Assembly: GCF_002007105.1 (NCBI RefSeq)
Contig: NZ_MVBC01000005.1
Span: forward strand, 62,001 to 126,000
DNA from: Hymenobacter sp. CRA2
GTDB lineage: Bacteria; Bacteroidota; Bacteroidia; Cytophagales; Hymenobacteraceae
DNA length: 64,000 nt
Direction of reading: 5' to 3'
The notes below the pieces were generated by a model. It worked only from the letters and a program-made list of their open reading frames with translations, was not told the DNA's origin and did no database searches. Position numbers and translations under genes: made by a program. Each line of letters begins with the position of its first letter. The stretch's first letter is position 1. Shown here piece by piece: positions 50,512-59,283 of the stretch.

Positions 50512-51516
50512 ATGAAAATTACCGCCCTCGATATCCGCCAGAAAACCTTCGAACGCGCCTTTCGCGGCGTCGACAAAGACGAAGTAGACGGCTTTCTGCT
50601 GACCCTCTCGCAGCAGTGGGAGCGGATGACCGACGAAAACCGCGAGCTGCGCCGCCAGCTGGAGCAGGCCCAGCAGGACGTGCAGCGCATGCGCGAGGTG
50701 GAAACCTCCCTCTACCGCACCCTCAAAACGGCCGAAGACACGAGCAGCAGCATCGTGGACCAAGCCCAGAAAGGCGCCGACCTCAAGCTGCGCGAAGCCA
50801 AGATGCAGGCTGAGCAGATGCTGTCGGAAGCCCGGCAGAAGGCCCGCTCGGTGGTGGACGAAGCCTATAAGCACGCCGAAAAAGCCATTGCCGACATGCA
50901 GCGCGAGGTGAAAGTGCTGGGCCAGGAGCACCAGCGCCTCGAAGGCGTGTACGACAGCCTCGTGCGCGACCTGCACCAACTGGCCACCGATGTGCAGGAA
51001 AAAGTAGCCAAGGCTGAGGAGCGGCCGCGCGACTCGGTGGCGGCTATCCTTTCGCGTGCTGCCAGCGTAAAGGTTACTCGCGAGGAACCCGCCTCGCCCG
51101 CAACCGACGCCGCTATGTACGTGCCTGCTTCCTCTTCCTCCGGTTCCTCTACCGCTTACGTTCCCGCGCCAGCTGCCGCTACCGGTGGCAGCGCCGTGGG
51201 TTTCGAGCCGACCAGCCGCCCCATTGGGCCGCAGCCGGGCCGGCAGCCCCAGCCGGGCTCCCCCTCGCACCCCGAAATCAGCCCCAGCGAGCCGCGCGAA
51301 AACCCCGGCGTGGCCGACCCCGGCCGCATTTACCAGCCCGAGCCGGCTACCGTCCCCAATCCGGTGGAGCCTCGCATCGAGCCGACGCAGCCGGATATCC
51401 AGCCGGTAGGGCCGCCCTCCCCCGAAATTGCGCCCCAGCCTTCGCCGCACCCCGGCTTTGCCGCCACCCCGGCCGTAGCCGCCGAAGCGGAGAAGTCGTT
51501 CTTCGACGAAATTTAA
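50512..51516 (+). CDS. DivIVA domain-containing coiled-coil protein
   Basis: A 334-residue protein. The N-terminal DivIVA domain is clear: MKITALDIRQKTFERAFRG, DKDEVDGFLLTLSQQWE, a membrane-binding and curvature-sensing fold. A long coiled coil follows to about residue 185 (RQLEQAQQDVQRMREVE, QKGADLKLREAKMQAEQML). The last 150 residues are Pro/Ser/Ala/Glu-rich and disordered. In Firmicutes DivIVA proteins organise poles and septa; the role in Bacteroidota is not established. The ATG at 50512 follows a short spacer from the WD40 gene, so the two may be co-transcribed. Confidence 0.9.
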   Translation: MKITALDIRQKTFERAFRGVDKDEVDGFLLTLSQQWERMTDENRELRRQLEQAQQDVQRMREVETSLYRTLKTAEDTSSSIVDQAQKGADLKLREAKMQAEQMLSEARQKARSVVDEAYKHAEKAIADMQREVKVLGQEHQRLEGVYDSLVRDLHQLATDVQEKVAKAEERPRDSVAAILSRAASVKVTREEPASPATDAAMYVPASSSSGSSTAYVPAPAAATGGSAVGFEPTSRPIGPQPGRQPQPGSPSHPEISPSEPRENPGVADPGRIYQPEPATVPNPVEPRIEPTQPDIQPVGPPSPEIAPQPSPHPGFAATPAVAAEAEKSFFDEI

Positions 51517-51576
51517 ATCACGAGTTTAGGCGGATTTTTCAGATTCCACGGATTTTTGTGGACGAATATCGTCTAG

Positions 51577-51615
51577 GTAGTGCCACGGCCTGAAAGCTGT
51601 GGCACTACTTGTTTT
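51577..51615 (+). terminator. intrinsic terminator
   Basis: A perfect 10-bp stem GTAGTGCCAC / GTGGCACTAC with a 12-nt loop, then TTGTTTT, 60 bp after the DivIVA-type stop codon. Confidence 0.72.
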
Positions 51616-51758
51616 AAGCGGTTGGCCGCACGAGCCCGCGGGGAGGGCATTTTTGCTTCCTTTGCCGGTATTGAAAGGAGGCAGGCCCCAAAGCAGTCAG
51701 CCGTGGGCCGGCGCCGGCCGTCAACTCACCATTTCACCACTTCACTATTTCACCGCCA

Positions 51759-52130
51759 ATGGGTCAGATTGCACTGGAAGGCCTCGAATTCTTCGCGTTT
51801 CACGGCTACTACGACGAGGAACAGAAAATCGGCAACAAGTACGGTGTGGACCTGCGTGTGCGCACCAACCTGTACCGGGCCGGCAGCACCGACCACCTCT
51901 CCGAAACCGTCAACTACGAGGTGCTTTACCGCGTGGTGGCCGAGGAAATGCAGGCCCCCGCGCGGCTGCTGGAGCACCTAGCGCACCGCATCATCGACCG
52001 GGTGATGCACGAGTTCGGGCACGTGCGCTGGGTGGAAGTAAGCGTGTCGAAGTTCAACCCGCCGGTGGGCGGTATCTGCCAGCGTGCCCGCGTGACCTTG
52101 AAGCGCAAGCGGCCCCAGCCGGCTATGTAA
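51759..52130 (+). CDS. folB: dihydroneopterin aldolase
   Basis: A 123-residue T-fold enzyme of folate synthesis that splits dihydroneopterin into 6-hydroxymethyl-dihydropterin and glycolaldehyde. Typical pieces: IALEGLEFFAFHGYYDEEQKIG (catalytic Glu and the FHG loop), ETVNYEVLYRVV and VEVSVSKFNPPVGG. Substrate-binding Glu and Lys residues are present. It is a single gene in this window; folE lies 31 kb away. The next gene converges with only 2 bp between stop codons. Confidence 0.95.
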   Translation: MGQIALEGLEFFAFHGYYDEEQKIGNKYGVDLRVRTNLYRAGSTDHLSETVNYEVLYRVVAEEMQAPARLLEHLAHRIIDRVMHEFGHVRWVEVSVSKFNPPVGGICQRARVTLKRKRPQPAM

Positions 52131-52132
52131 GG

Positions 52133-52798
52133 CTACACCGCATAACCCTGCTCCCTGATCTGCGCCCGAATCAGCTCCTGGGCTTCCCAATAATGACGGC
52201 TCTTTTTGTCGGAGCAGATCAACTCGAAAAGGTGATCCGCTTGCCCAAGGTCGGTACTGTCGGCGGCGGGGCCGGGCAGCTGGTACAGATGGCGCAGCGT
52301 GGCCAGGGCGTGGTAGCGCACCAGATAGTCTTTGTGAGCAATCAGGGCCAGCACCGTAGCCGGAATAGTGGCGGGCAGTTGCGCCAGCGTAAACCCCAGG
52401 CGCAACCCGACCAGCACATCCAGCAGTGTAAACTCCGATAGCTTGGAGCGGAGCAGGGCATTGAGCCGCGTCGCGTCGAGGGCCTTCGCGTCGATGCGGG
52501 CAATGGCGGGAAGCGCGTACGCCCCAGCCGAGGCTAGAAACTCGTGGAGTACCGGCAGGGCCGCGCGGCTGCGCAGGTGGCCCAGGCCAATGATGGCGCG
52601 TGAGTCGGCGGTGCGGGCTTGCAGGCCGGCTATCAGTTCCTGCTCGGCTACGGCTTGTTCGGCCGGTGTCAGCGCGTCGAGGGCAGCGGTGTTGGCGTCG
52701 TAGCCGTCGTGCCAAGCCAGGTACTGATCAATTGGGTCGAAGAACTCTTGGCGGAAGTGGTCGAGTGCAGGGGAGGAGGCAGAAGTGACGTTGGCCAT
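52133..52798 (-). CDS. HEAT-like repeat protein of unknown function
   Basis: A 221-residue soluble all-helical protein with HEAT-like pairs (ALPVLHEFLASAGAYALPAI, LIAHKDYLVRYHALATLRHLYQL). No catalytic motif. HEAT proteins usually bind other proteins or nucleic acids. The ATG at 52798 (MANVTSASSPALDH) was chosen; a further 28 codons upstream are not protein-like. It is divergent from the BlaI-type regulator and shares its upstream spacer with the operator array. Confidence 0.75.
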   Translation of the reverse strand: MANVTSASSPALDHFRQEFFDPIDQYLAWHDGYDANTAALDALTPAEQAVAEQELIAGLQARTADSRAIIGLGHLRSRAALPVLHEFLASAGAYALPAIARIDAKALDATRLNALLRSKLSEFTLLDVLVGLRLGFTLAQLPATIPATVLALIAHKDYLVRYHALATLRHLYQLPGPAADSTDLGQADHLFELICSDKKSRHYWEAQELIRAQIREQGYAV

Positions 52799-52923
52799 AA
52801 GCAGCGGCAAAGTAGTAATAGCGCAGCAAACGCAGGAGAGAAGGTTTGTAGAGTTATTTGGCGGTAAATCAGGAAGCTGCACGCAGCCTTGTTGTATCTG
52901 GCACGGTCTATATTACGTGCTTT

Positions 52924-52996
52924 CACGAAATAATTCGTAGCAAATACTTGACATCTACGATGTGTTTCGTATATGTTTGCTACGAAGCCATTCGTA
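52924..52996. promoter_or_regulatory. three-site operator array for the BlaI-type repressor
   Basis: Three copies of a 16-bp dyad TACGAA-N4-TTCGTA: site 1 at 52924-52939 (CACGAA, one mismatch), site 2 at 52956-52971 (TACGAT, one mismatch) and site 3 at 52981-52996 (perfect). Sites 1 and 2 flank the -33 TTG, and the -7 box lies between sites 2 and 3. BlaI/MecI dimers bind dyads of this length, so repression of the own operon is likely. Confidence 0.75.
52948..52979 (+). promoter_or_regulatory. promoter of the BlaI/M56 operon
   Basis: TTG at 52948-52950, 21 nt, then TATGTTTG at 52972-52979, a good match to the Bacteroidota consensus with slightly long spacing. It lies within the operator array. 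Confidence 0.65.
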
Positions 52997-53013
52997 AAGG
53001 CTGACTTACCCCG

Positions 53014-53439
53014 ATGACTAAGAAAAACATACCGCGCCCGACGGAATCGGAGCTGGAGATTTTGCAGGTGCTCTGGCAGCACGGCCCGAGTACCGTACGC
53101 TTCGTCAATGACGAGCTGAGCAAGCGGCGCGACGTGGGCTATACCACCACCCTGAAGCTGCTGCAGCTGATGCACGAAAAGGGCATCGTGACGCGCGACG
53201 ACAGCAGCCGCACGCACGTGTACCGCCCGGCCCTGCGCGAGCAGGAAACCCAGGGGCAGATCATCGACCGTCTGCTGGAAGCGGCCTTCGGCGGCTCGGC
53301 CCTGAAGCTGGTGCAGCAGGCCCTGGGCAACCGCCGCACCACCCGCGAAGAGCTGGATCAGATCCGCGACTTACTCGACAACATCGACCCACAGACCCCG
53401 CCTCCACCCACAACCGACGCTTCCGATGAACTGGCTTGA
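53014..53439 (+). CDS. BlaI/MecI/CopY family transcriptional repressor
   Basis: A 141-residue protein. The winged-helix N-terminus reads RPTESELEILQVLWQHGPST with the recognition helix in YTTTLKLLQLMHEKG and a wing ending in VYRPALREQET; the C-terminal helices dimerise (LLEAAFGGSALKLVQQAL). In this family, signal-activated cleavage by the partner M56 protease inactivates the repressor. It overlaps the M56 gene by 14 bp. The upstream array of three dyads is its likely operator. The ligand class of the system is unknown. Confidence 0.93.
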   Translation: MTKKNIPRPTESELEILQVLWQHGPSTVRFVNDELSKRRDVGYTTTLKLLQLMHEKGIVTRDDSSRTHVYRPALREQETQGQIIDRLLEAAFGGSALKLVQQALGNRRTTREELDQIRDLLDNIDPQTPPPPTTDASDELA

Positions 53440-55936
53440 GAATCTGCTGACGCCCACGCTGGTTCGCGCCGTGGGCTACACCATTCTGCACTCGTTGTGG
53501 CAAGGGGCCGTGGTAGCCCTGGCCCTGGGCGGGCTGATGCTCGTGTTGCGCCGGCACTCGGCGCAGGTGCGCTACCGCGTCACGGCCGTTGCCCTCGGGC
53601 TGCTGCTGCTGCTGGCGGGCGTCACCTTCCTGCGTTACTACTGGACGGGGCTGCCGGCCGCTGCGCCAGCAGATTTATCTGCCGTAGCCACGGAAAGCGT
53701 GGAACTAGCCGCGCCGGTGGCAGCCGTGGAAGGCCCGCTGAGCACCAAAACTGTGCTGCGCTACGTGGAGCACCACTTGCCGCTGCTCGTGGCGCTGTGG
53801 TTCCTGGGCCTGCTCACCATGACGCTGCGCCTGCTCGGCGGACTGGCCTACGTGCAGCGCCTGCGGCACTACGGCACCCGGCCGTTGGGCCTGCTCTGGC
53901 AAAACCGCCTCAATGCGCTGGCTGAGCGCGTGGGCCTCGATAAGTCGGTAGCCTTGATGGAATCCTCGCTGGTGCGCGTGCCGGTAGTAGTAGGCCACCT
54001 GCGGCCCATAATTCTGCTGCCCCTGGGCGCCGTGGCGGGCCTATCGGCTCTGCAGCTGGAGGCCATCCTCGCCCACGAGCTGGCCCACGTGGTGCGCCGC
54101 GACTACCTCATCAACCTGCTGCAATCCGTCGCCGAAATCCTGTTTTTCTACCACCCGGCCGTGTGGTTCCTGACGACTACGCTGCGCTCGGAGCGCGAAA
54201 ACTGCTGCGACGACGTGGCCGCTTCCCTCTGCGGCGACCCGCTGGTGCTGGCCCGGGCCCTGGCTGCCCTGGCCGAGCTGGGCCTGGAGCGCGCCGTGGC
54301 TCCGCGCCTGACCATGGCCGCTGTGGGTCCGAAAGGCTCCTTGCTGACGCGGGTACGCCGCCTCGTGCAGGGCCGCACGGCGCCCACGTTTACCGAGGGC
54401 TTTATGGCCGCCTGCGTGGTTATCGTGGGGCTGATGATGCTTTCCTTCACGGCTGCCGCCGCGCTGGCCAACCCTCGCCTGACCGCCGAAGCCCCGCGCC
54501 TGCTGCGCAACACCGTGCTGAAGCCTTTCCTGCGGGAAGTAGTGCAGCCCGAAGAAGTATGCGCCGACGAACCGGTGGTGCCCGCCTCGTGGGAAGTGCC
54601 GGTGCGGCCGGAACTGGTCCCGGCGGCTCCCGCTGACGACGATGACGACAAGCGTAAGCGCAAAAACAAGCGCAAAGACACGAGCAACCAAGTGGTGGTA
54701 GTGGATGGCAACGGCCGCCGCGGCAACCCCAGCACCGTCGTTATCGAGAAAGACAAGAAAGGCCGCGTCACGGAGCTGTACGTCAACGGGCAGCGTGTGG
54801 AAACCAACGCCGCTGATGGACGCGGGGGCAAAGCCGGCAAGGATGTCAGCACGCAGATCATCCGCGTACCGCTGGATACCTATGCCCGCCTGGAGCCCGG
54901 CGACTTCAAGTTTGACTACAAGTACGATCAGAAATTCAACGAAGCCGAGTTCAGAAAGCAGTTCAAGGCGCTGGACCTGAATGCGCAGCAGCTCGTGCGG
55001 CTGAAAACGCTGGGCCACAGCAGCCACTGGCAGGACGTGCAGCGCCAGGCCCTGGCCGACGCCGAAAAGTCGCTGCTGAAAGCGCGACTCGACCGCGACC
55101 TGAGCGAGGATGAGCGCGACAAAATCGAAGACGCCTTGGACCGCATCCACGACCAGCGCGACGAGCTGCGCGACCGGGACGAAGAAATGCGTGAGCGGGA
55201 CAACGACGCCCGCGCCCGCCTGAACGAAGAGCGCGCCCGGCGTAACGAAGAGCTGGCGCGCCGCAGCGAAGAGCGTGCCCGCCAGAACGAGGAACGCGCC
55301 CGAGTGAACGAAGAGCGGGCACGTGAGCGGGAAGAACGAGCCCGGGAGCGGGAGGAACGCGCCCGCCGCATCGAGGAACAGTTTGTGGCCGAGCTGCGCA
55401 GCGAAGGCCTGATCAAGGACGAGAAGAACTTCGAGCTGCAGCTGTCGGAAAGCAAAATGACCGTGAACGGCGTGGAGCAGCCCGAAAGCGTGCGCCGCAA
55501 GTACCTGGACCGCTGGGCCAGCGCCAACGGCCGTGGCCTGGGCGCCACGGGCAAGCTGAGCATCGGCCGCAGCAGCAACAACTCGCACACCTGGATTTCG
55601 GACAACGGCGGCAGCAACGTGGCACCGCCGCTGCCACCGGCCGCGCCGCGGGCACCTCGCGCCGGCGTAGCACCGGTGCCCCCGGCCCCGCCGCGGGCCC
55701 CACGGGCTCCGCGCCTGCGCACCACCATGGTCAACGGTGTAAACCTGGCCGATGAGCTGCGCAAGGACGGGCTGATCGGCGAGGCCGACCGCAGCTTTCA
55801 ATTCCGCCTCAACGGCAGCGAAATGGTGGTCAACGGCAAGAAGCAGCCCGCCGCCACCGCCGACCGGTACCGCAAGCTGATGGGCGGCGAGAAGGGCGGC
55901 AAAGTCAACATGGACATCGTCGTCAACGCCGATTGA
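53426..55936 (+). CDS. BlaR1-like M56 family metallopeptidase with unusual C-terminal half
   Basis: An 836-residue membrane protease-sensor. About four hydrophobic segments are interleaved with the zinc site HELAH (217-221, in LEAILAHELAHVVRRDY). BlaR1 usually ends in a penicillin-binding sensor domain; here it is replaced by a basic KRKRKNKRK linker, a coiled coil rich in Glu/Arg (about 560-650) and two copies of a 45-residue unit: ELRSEGLIK...MTVNGVEQP (near 654) and ELRKDGLIG...MVVNGKKQP (near 775), separated by a Pro/Ala/Arg linker. This suggests a different stimulus than beta-lactams. It overlaps the repressor by 14 bp. Confidence 0.9.
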   Translation: MNWLENLLTPTLVRAVGYTILHSLWQGAVVALALGGLMLVLRRHSAQVRYRVTAVALGLLLLLAGVTFLRYYWTGLPAAAPADLSAVATESVELAAPVAAVEGPLSTKTVLRYVEHHLPLLVALWFLGLLTMTLRLLGGLAYVQRLRHYGTRPLGLLWQNRLNALAERVGLDKSVALMESSLVRVPVVVGHLRPIILLPLGAVAGLSALQLEAILAHELAHVVRRDYLINLLQSVAEILFFYHPAVWFLTTTLRSERENCCDDVAASLCGDPLVLARALAALAELGLERAVAPRLTMAAVGPKGSLLTRVRRLVQGRTAPTFTEGFMAACVVIVGLMMLSFTAAAALANPRLTAEAPRLLRNTVLKPFLREVVQPEEVCADEPVVPASWEVPVRPELVPAAPADDDDDKRKRKNKRKDTSNQVVVVDGNGRRGNPSTVVIEKDKKGRVTELYVNGQRVETNAADGRGGKAGKDVSTQIIRVPLDTYARLEPGDFKFDYKYDQKFNEAEFRKQFKALDLNAQQLVRLKTLGHSSHWQDVQRQALADAEKSLLKARLDRDLSEDERDKIEDALDRIHDQRDELRDRDEEMRERDNDARARLNEERARRNEELARRSEERARQNEERARVNEERAREREERAREREERARRIEEQFVAELRSEGLIKDEKNFELQLSESKMTVNGVEQPESVRRKYLDRWASANGRGLGATGKLSIGRSSNNSHTWISDNGGSNVAPPLPPAAPRAPRAGVAPVPPAPPRAPRAPRLRTTMVNGVNLADELRKDGLIGEADRSFQFRLNGSEMVVNGKKQPAATADRYRKLMGGEKGGKVNMDIVVNAD

Positions 55937-55943
55937 TAATGCC

Positions 55944-55978
55944 ACGGGCCGGCCGGGAAATCTTCCTTGCCGGCCCGT
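55944..55978. terminator. GC-rich hairpin, possible terminator
   Basis: A perfect 10-bp stem ACGGGCCGGC / GCCGGCCCGT around a 15-nt loop, 8 bp after the M56 stop codon. There is no T run, so it may be a Rho-assisted or purely stabilising structure. Confidence 0.45.
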
Positions 55979-56113
55979 AGTGCGTCCATTTGGATAGCAT
56001 ATTTCCGCGCTCGGTGCAGGATTTTATAAATTCTCGGGTGGGCAAGCAACGCTTTGGGGGGCCTCATCATCTATCGCGCACTTCCCTCTCTCTACCCCCC
56101 TCCTTATTCCTCC

Positions 56114-58795
56114 ATGTTTACCCGTCCGCTGTTGCTGTTGCTGTGTCTGCTTATTGGTGGGCCTGCCCTGGCGCAGACATCTGCTCCGGCCGCCGACGCG
56201 GCTACCGCAGCCAACACTCCGGCCCCGAAAAAGCACCTGCAGGCCGTGCGCATCGCCGGCGGCATCAAGCTCGACGGGCAGCTCGACGAGCCGGTGTGGC
56301 AGCAGGCGCCCATTGCGACTGACTTCATCCAGAACCGGCCCAACCCCGGGCCGCCCGAGCGCCACAAAACCGAGGTGCGCGTGCTCTACGACGACGCCAA
56401 CCTCTACGTGGGCGCCATCATGCACGATGTGAGCCCCGATTCCATCCTGCGCGAGCTGACGGCCCGCGACAACATCGGCAACTCCGACTTTATCGGCATC
56501 TTCCTCGATACCTACCACGACAAGCTCAACGGTTACGGCTTCATCGTGACGACCGGCGGCGTGCAGGCCGATGCGCGCTACTCGCCCGCCGGCGGCGAAG
56601 ATTTCAACTGGAACGCCGTGTGGGACTCGCGCACCAGCATTCAGGGCACCGACTGGGTGGCCGAGCTGCGCATTCCGTATTCGGCCATTCGCTTCAGCAA
56701 GGCGCCGACGCAGCTGTGGGGCGTGAACTTCATGCGCCAGCGCAAAAAGGAAAACCAGGCTTTCTTCTGGAACGAGGTGAAGCCCGCCGTCGACGGCTTC
56801 GTGAACCAGTGGGGCGAACTGGAGGGCGTCAGCAATGTGCAGCCGCCCCTGCGCCTGTCCCTGACGCCGTACGTTTCGGGCTACGTGGAGCACAACCCCG
56901 TAGCCGAGGGCAACCAGCGCCGCACCACCACGAGCTTCAACGGCGGAGCCGACGTGAAGTGGGGCATCAACGAAAGCTTCACGCTGGACGCCACGCTGGT
57001 CCCCGACTTCGGGCAGGTGCAGAGCGACAACCAGGTGCTTAACCTGTCGCCCTTCGAGGTGCAGTTTGCCGAAAACCGGCAGTTTTTCACCGAAGGCACC
57101 GAGCTATTCAACAAGGGCGGCCTGTTCTATTCCCGCCGGGTGGGCGCCACACCCATCGGTTTTTACGGCGTGGGCCGGCAGCTGCGTGAGCACCGCCGCG
57201 ACGGCGACGGCAACATCCACCGGGGCGAATTCGTGGTGAGCAACCCCGCCGTGACGCGCCTGCTGAACGCCACCAAGGTGTCGGGCCGCACCAAGAACGG
57301 GCTGGGCATCGGCGTGTTCAACGCGCTGAGCAACGACGTGTACGCCACGGTGGAGGACAGCACTACCGGCGCGCGGCGCGACATTCTCACGCAGCCGTTT
57401 TCGAACTACAACATCGTGGTGCTCGACCAGTCGCTGAAAAACAACTCGTACGTGTCCTTGATCAACACGAACGTGACGCGCTGGGGCCGCACCTACGACG
57501 CAAACGTGACCGGCGGGCTGTTTCGCTTCGCCAACAAGAAGAACTCCTACGCCGTGGACGGGCGCGTGGTGTACTCGCGCCGCCGCGGCAACGAGTTCGG
57601 CTCCGACACCACGCGCATCAACGACCGGGACGGGTACAAGTACCGGGTGAGCGTGGGCAAAATCAGCGGCAACTTCACCTGGAACCTCAGCCACGGCATC
57701 GAGTCGCAGGCCTACAACCCGAATGATCTGGGCATTCTGTTCGGCAACAACAACATCACCCAGGAGCTCTACCTGAGCTACAACAAGTACAAGCCCTTCT
57801 GGAAGGTCAACAACCTCTACACCTGGGCCGGTGTGGCGCACTCCATGCTCTACCAGCCCACGCAGTACCAGAACGTGAACTTGTACGGCGGCTGGAACAC
57901 CACCTTCACGAAGAACTTCCTCTCCGCAGGGATGAACTTCGACGCCAACCCCGTGACGCGCGATTACTACGAGCCCCGTTCGCGCGACGTGCTGGGCATC
58001 GACCTGGGGCCGTACTGGGTGCGCGTGCCGGCCAACGTGAACGTGGGCGGTTTCCTCTCCTCGGACTACCGCAAGAAGATGGCCTACGACCTGAACGCCG
58101 GCATCCGCGTGTACGGGCAGGACAACCGCCTGCCGCGCCCGCGCCGCCTTGGCATTGGTTGGAGCCTGTCGCCGCGTTACCGCGTCAACAACAAGCTGAA
58201 CTTCCGCTACTCGCTCGACTGGAACTACTCGCACAACCAAATCGGCTACGTCAACGGCGGCATGGATTCCGACGAGGTGCTGGACCAGCCCTTCATGGAC
58301 CAGATCATCCTGGGGCGCCGCAATGTGGTGACGGTGTCCAACGTGCTGCAGATGGCGTACACGTTCACCAACCGCATGTCGTTCACGTTCCGCACGCGCC
58401 ACTACACCAGCAACGTGCGCTACCGCGACTTCGCCCGCCTGGACCCTGCCGGCGCGGAAGAGCTGGTGGATTACCGCCGCAACCGCGACAACACCTACAA
58501 CGCCTTCAACATCGACGCGGTGTACTCGTGGTGGTTTGCGCCCGGCTCGCAGGTGAGCATTGTGTGGAAAAACGCCGGCTACACCTCTCTCGACGCGGAG
58601 CGGGCCACGCCGCTGTACTTCGACAACCTGAGCAACACCGTCAACACCCCGCACAACAATTCTGTCTCCATCAAAATCCTTTATTACCTGGATTACCTGA
58701 CGGTGAAGCGAAGCCTGCGCTGGGGGCCGCCGTCTGTGCCGCCCGCCTCCACAATGCCGCTGCCAACGGCACCGCCGCAGGTACGCCCAAACTAG
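56114..58795 (+). CDS. DUF5916 protein, CBM9-like plus outer-membrane barrel
   Basis: An 893-residue outer-membrane protein. Signal peptide MFTRPLLLLLCLLIGGPALA. A CBM9-like domain (about 40-230; KLDGQLDEPVWQQAPIATDF, then NSDFIGIFLDTYHDKLNGYGF) is followed by the DUF5916 region (FGQVQSDNQVLNLSPFEVQF and NRQFFTEGTELFNKGGLFY) and a beta-barrel of many Tyr/Phe/Arg strands. The ligand is unknown; such proteins may bind a carbohydrate or act as porins. It is a single-gene unit, followed by a terminator. Confidence 0.9.
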   Translation: MFTRPLLLLLCLLIGGPALAQTSAPAADAATAANTPAPKKHLQAVRIAGGIKLDGQLDEPVWQQAPIATDFIQNRPNPGPPERHKTEVRVLYDDANLYVGAIMHDVSPDSILRELTARDNIGNSDFIGIFLDTYHDKLNGYGFIVTTGGVQADARYSPAGGEDFNWNAVWDSRTSIQGTDWVAELRIPYSAIRFSKAPTQLWGVNFMRQRKKENQAFFWNEVKPAVDGFVNQWGELEGVSNVQPPLRLSLTPYVSGYVEHNPVAEGNQRRTTTSFNGGADVKWGINESFTLDATLVPDFGQVQSDNQVLNLSPFEVQFAENRQFFTEGTELFNKGGLFYSRRVGATPIGFYGVGRQLREHRRDGDGNIHRGEFVVSNPAVTRLLNATKVSGRTKNGLGIGVFNALSNDVYATVEDSTTGARRDILTQPFSNYNIVVLDQSLKNNSYVSLINTNVTRWGRTYDANVTGGLFRFANKKNSYAVDGRVVYSRRRGNEFGSDTTRINDRDGYKYRVSVGKISGNFTWNLSHGIESQAYNPNDLGILFGNNNITQELYLSYNKYKPFWKVNNLYTWAGVAHSMLYQPTQYQNVNLYGGWNTTFTKNFLSAGMNFDANPVTRDYYEPRSRDVLGIDLGPYWVRVPANVNVGGFLSSDYRKKMAYDLNAGIRVYGQDNRLPRPRRLGIGWSLSPRYRVNNKLNFRYSLDWNYSHNQIGYVNGGMDSDEVLDQPFMDQIILGRRNVVTVSNVLQMAYTFTNRMSFTFRTRHYTSNVRYRDFARLDPAGAEELVDYRRNRDNTYNAFNIDAVYSWWFAPGSQVSIVWKNAGYTSLDAERATPLYFDNLSNTVNTPHNNSVSIKILYYLDYLTVKRSLRWGPPSVPPASTMPLPTAPPQVRPN

Positions 58796-58818
58796 CATTG
58801 GGGATAAAAATGGTTGCT

Positions 58819-58860
58819 GAACCGACAAGGCCTGGGCTCAAGTCCGGGCCTTTTCGGTTC
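58819..58860. terminator. terminator hairpin between DUF5916 and VOC genes
   Basis: GAACCGA / TCGGTTC and AAGGCC / GGCCTT pairs with one mismatch form a stem of about 14 bp plus weaker pairs to a tight loop; CTTTTC lies in the right arm. It lies 24 bp after the DUF5916 stop codon. Confidence 0.6.
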
Positions 58861-58893
58861 AGCGAATTCTCGAACGGCTCTACCTTTGCCCGC

Positions 58894-59283
58894 ATGGCAC
58901 AACGCATCGGCAACATCACCCTGCTCGTCCGCGACTACGACGAGGCAATTGCATACTACACCGGCGTCCTGGGCTTCCAGTTACTGGAAGACACGGACCA
59001 GGGCAATGGCAAGCGTTGGGTGGTAGTGTCGCCTGCTGATGCGGGTAACACCGGTCTATTACTAGCCCAAGCCGTCACCGACGAGCAGCGCGCTAGCATC
59101 GGCCGGCAGGCCGGCGGCCGCGTGTTCCTGTTTCTGCACACCGAGGATTTTGAGGCCGACTACGCCCGCTACAAAGCCGCCGGGGTGCAGTTTCTGGAAG
59201 AGCCGCGCTACGAGACCTACGGCTCGGTGGTAGTATTTGCCGACTGCTTCGGCAACAAGTGGGACCTGCTCCAGTTGAAGTAG
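58894..59283 (+). CDS. VOC (glyoxalase/bleomycin-resistance) family protein
   Basis: A 129-residue VOC protein. The beta-alpha-beta-beta-beta units are clear: RIGNITLLVRDYDEAIAYYTGVLGF, then VFLFLHTEDFEADYARYKAAGVQFL and VVVFADCFGNKWDLLQL. The metal ligands and substrate cannot be assigned from the sequence alone. A TACCTTTG -7 box at 58881-58888 lies 5 nt before the ATG at 58894, so the mRNA must have an extremely short leader or be leaderless. The stop codon lies inside a 20-bp palindrome arm shared with meaB. Confidence 0.9.
   Translation: MAQRIGNITLLVRDYDEAIAYYTGVLGFQLLEDTDQGNGKRWVVVSPADAGNTGLLLAQAVTDEQRASIGRQAGGRVFLFLHTEDFEADYARYKAAGVQFLEEPRYETYGSVVVFADCFGNKWDLLQLK

Noticed and set aside
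57104-58828. Open frame of 574 codons on the minus strand opposite the DUF5916 gene
   Set aside because: Antisense shadow (Val/His/Gln-rich, no domain).
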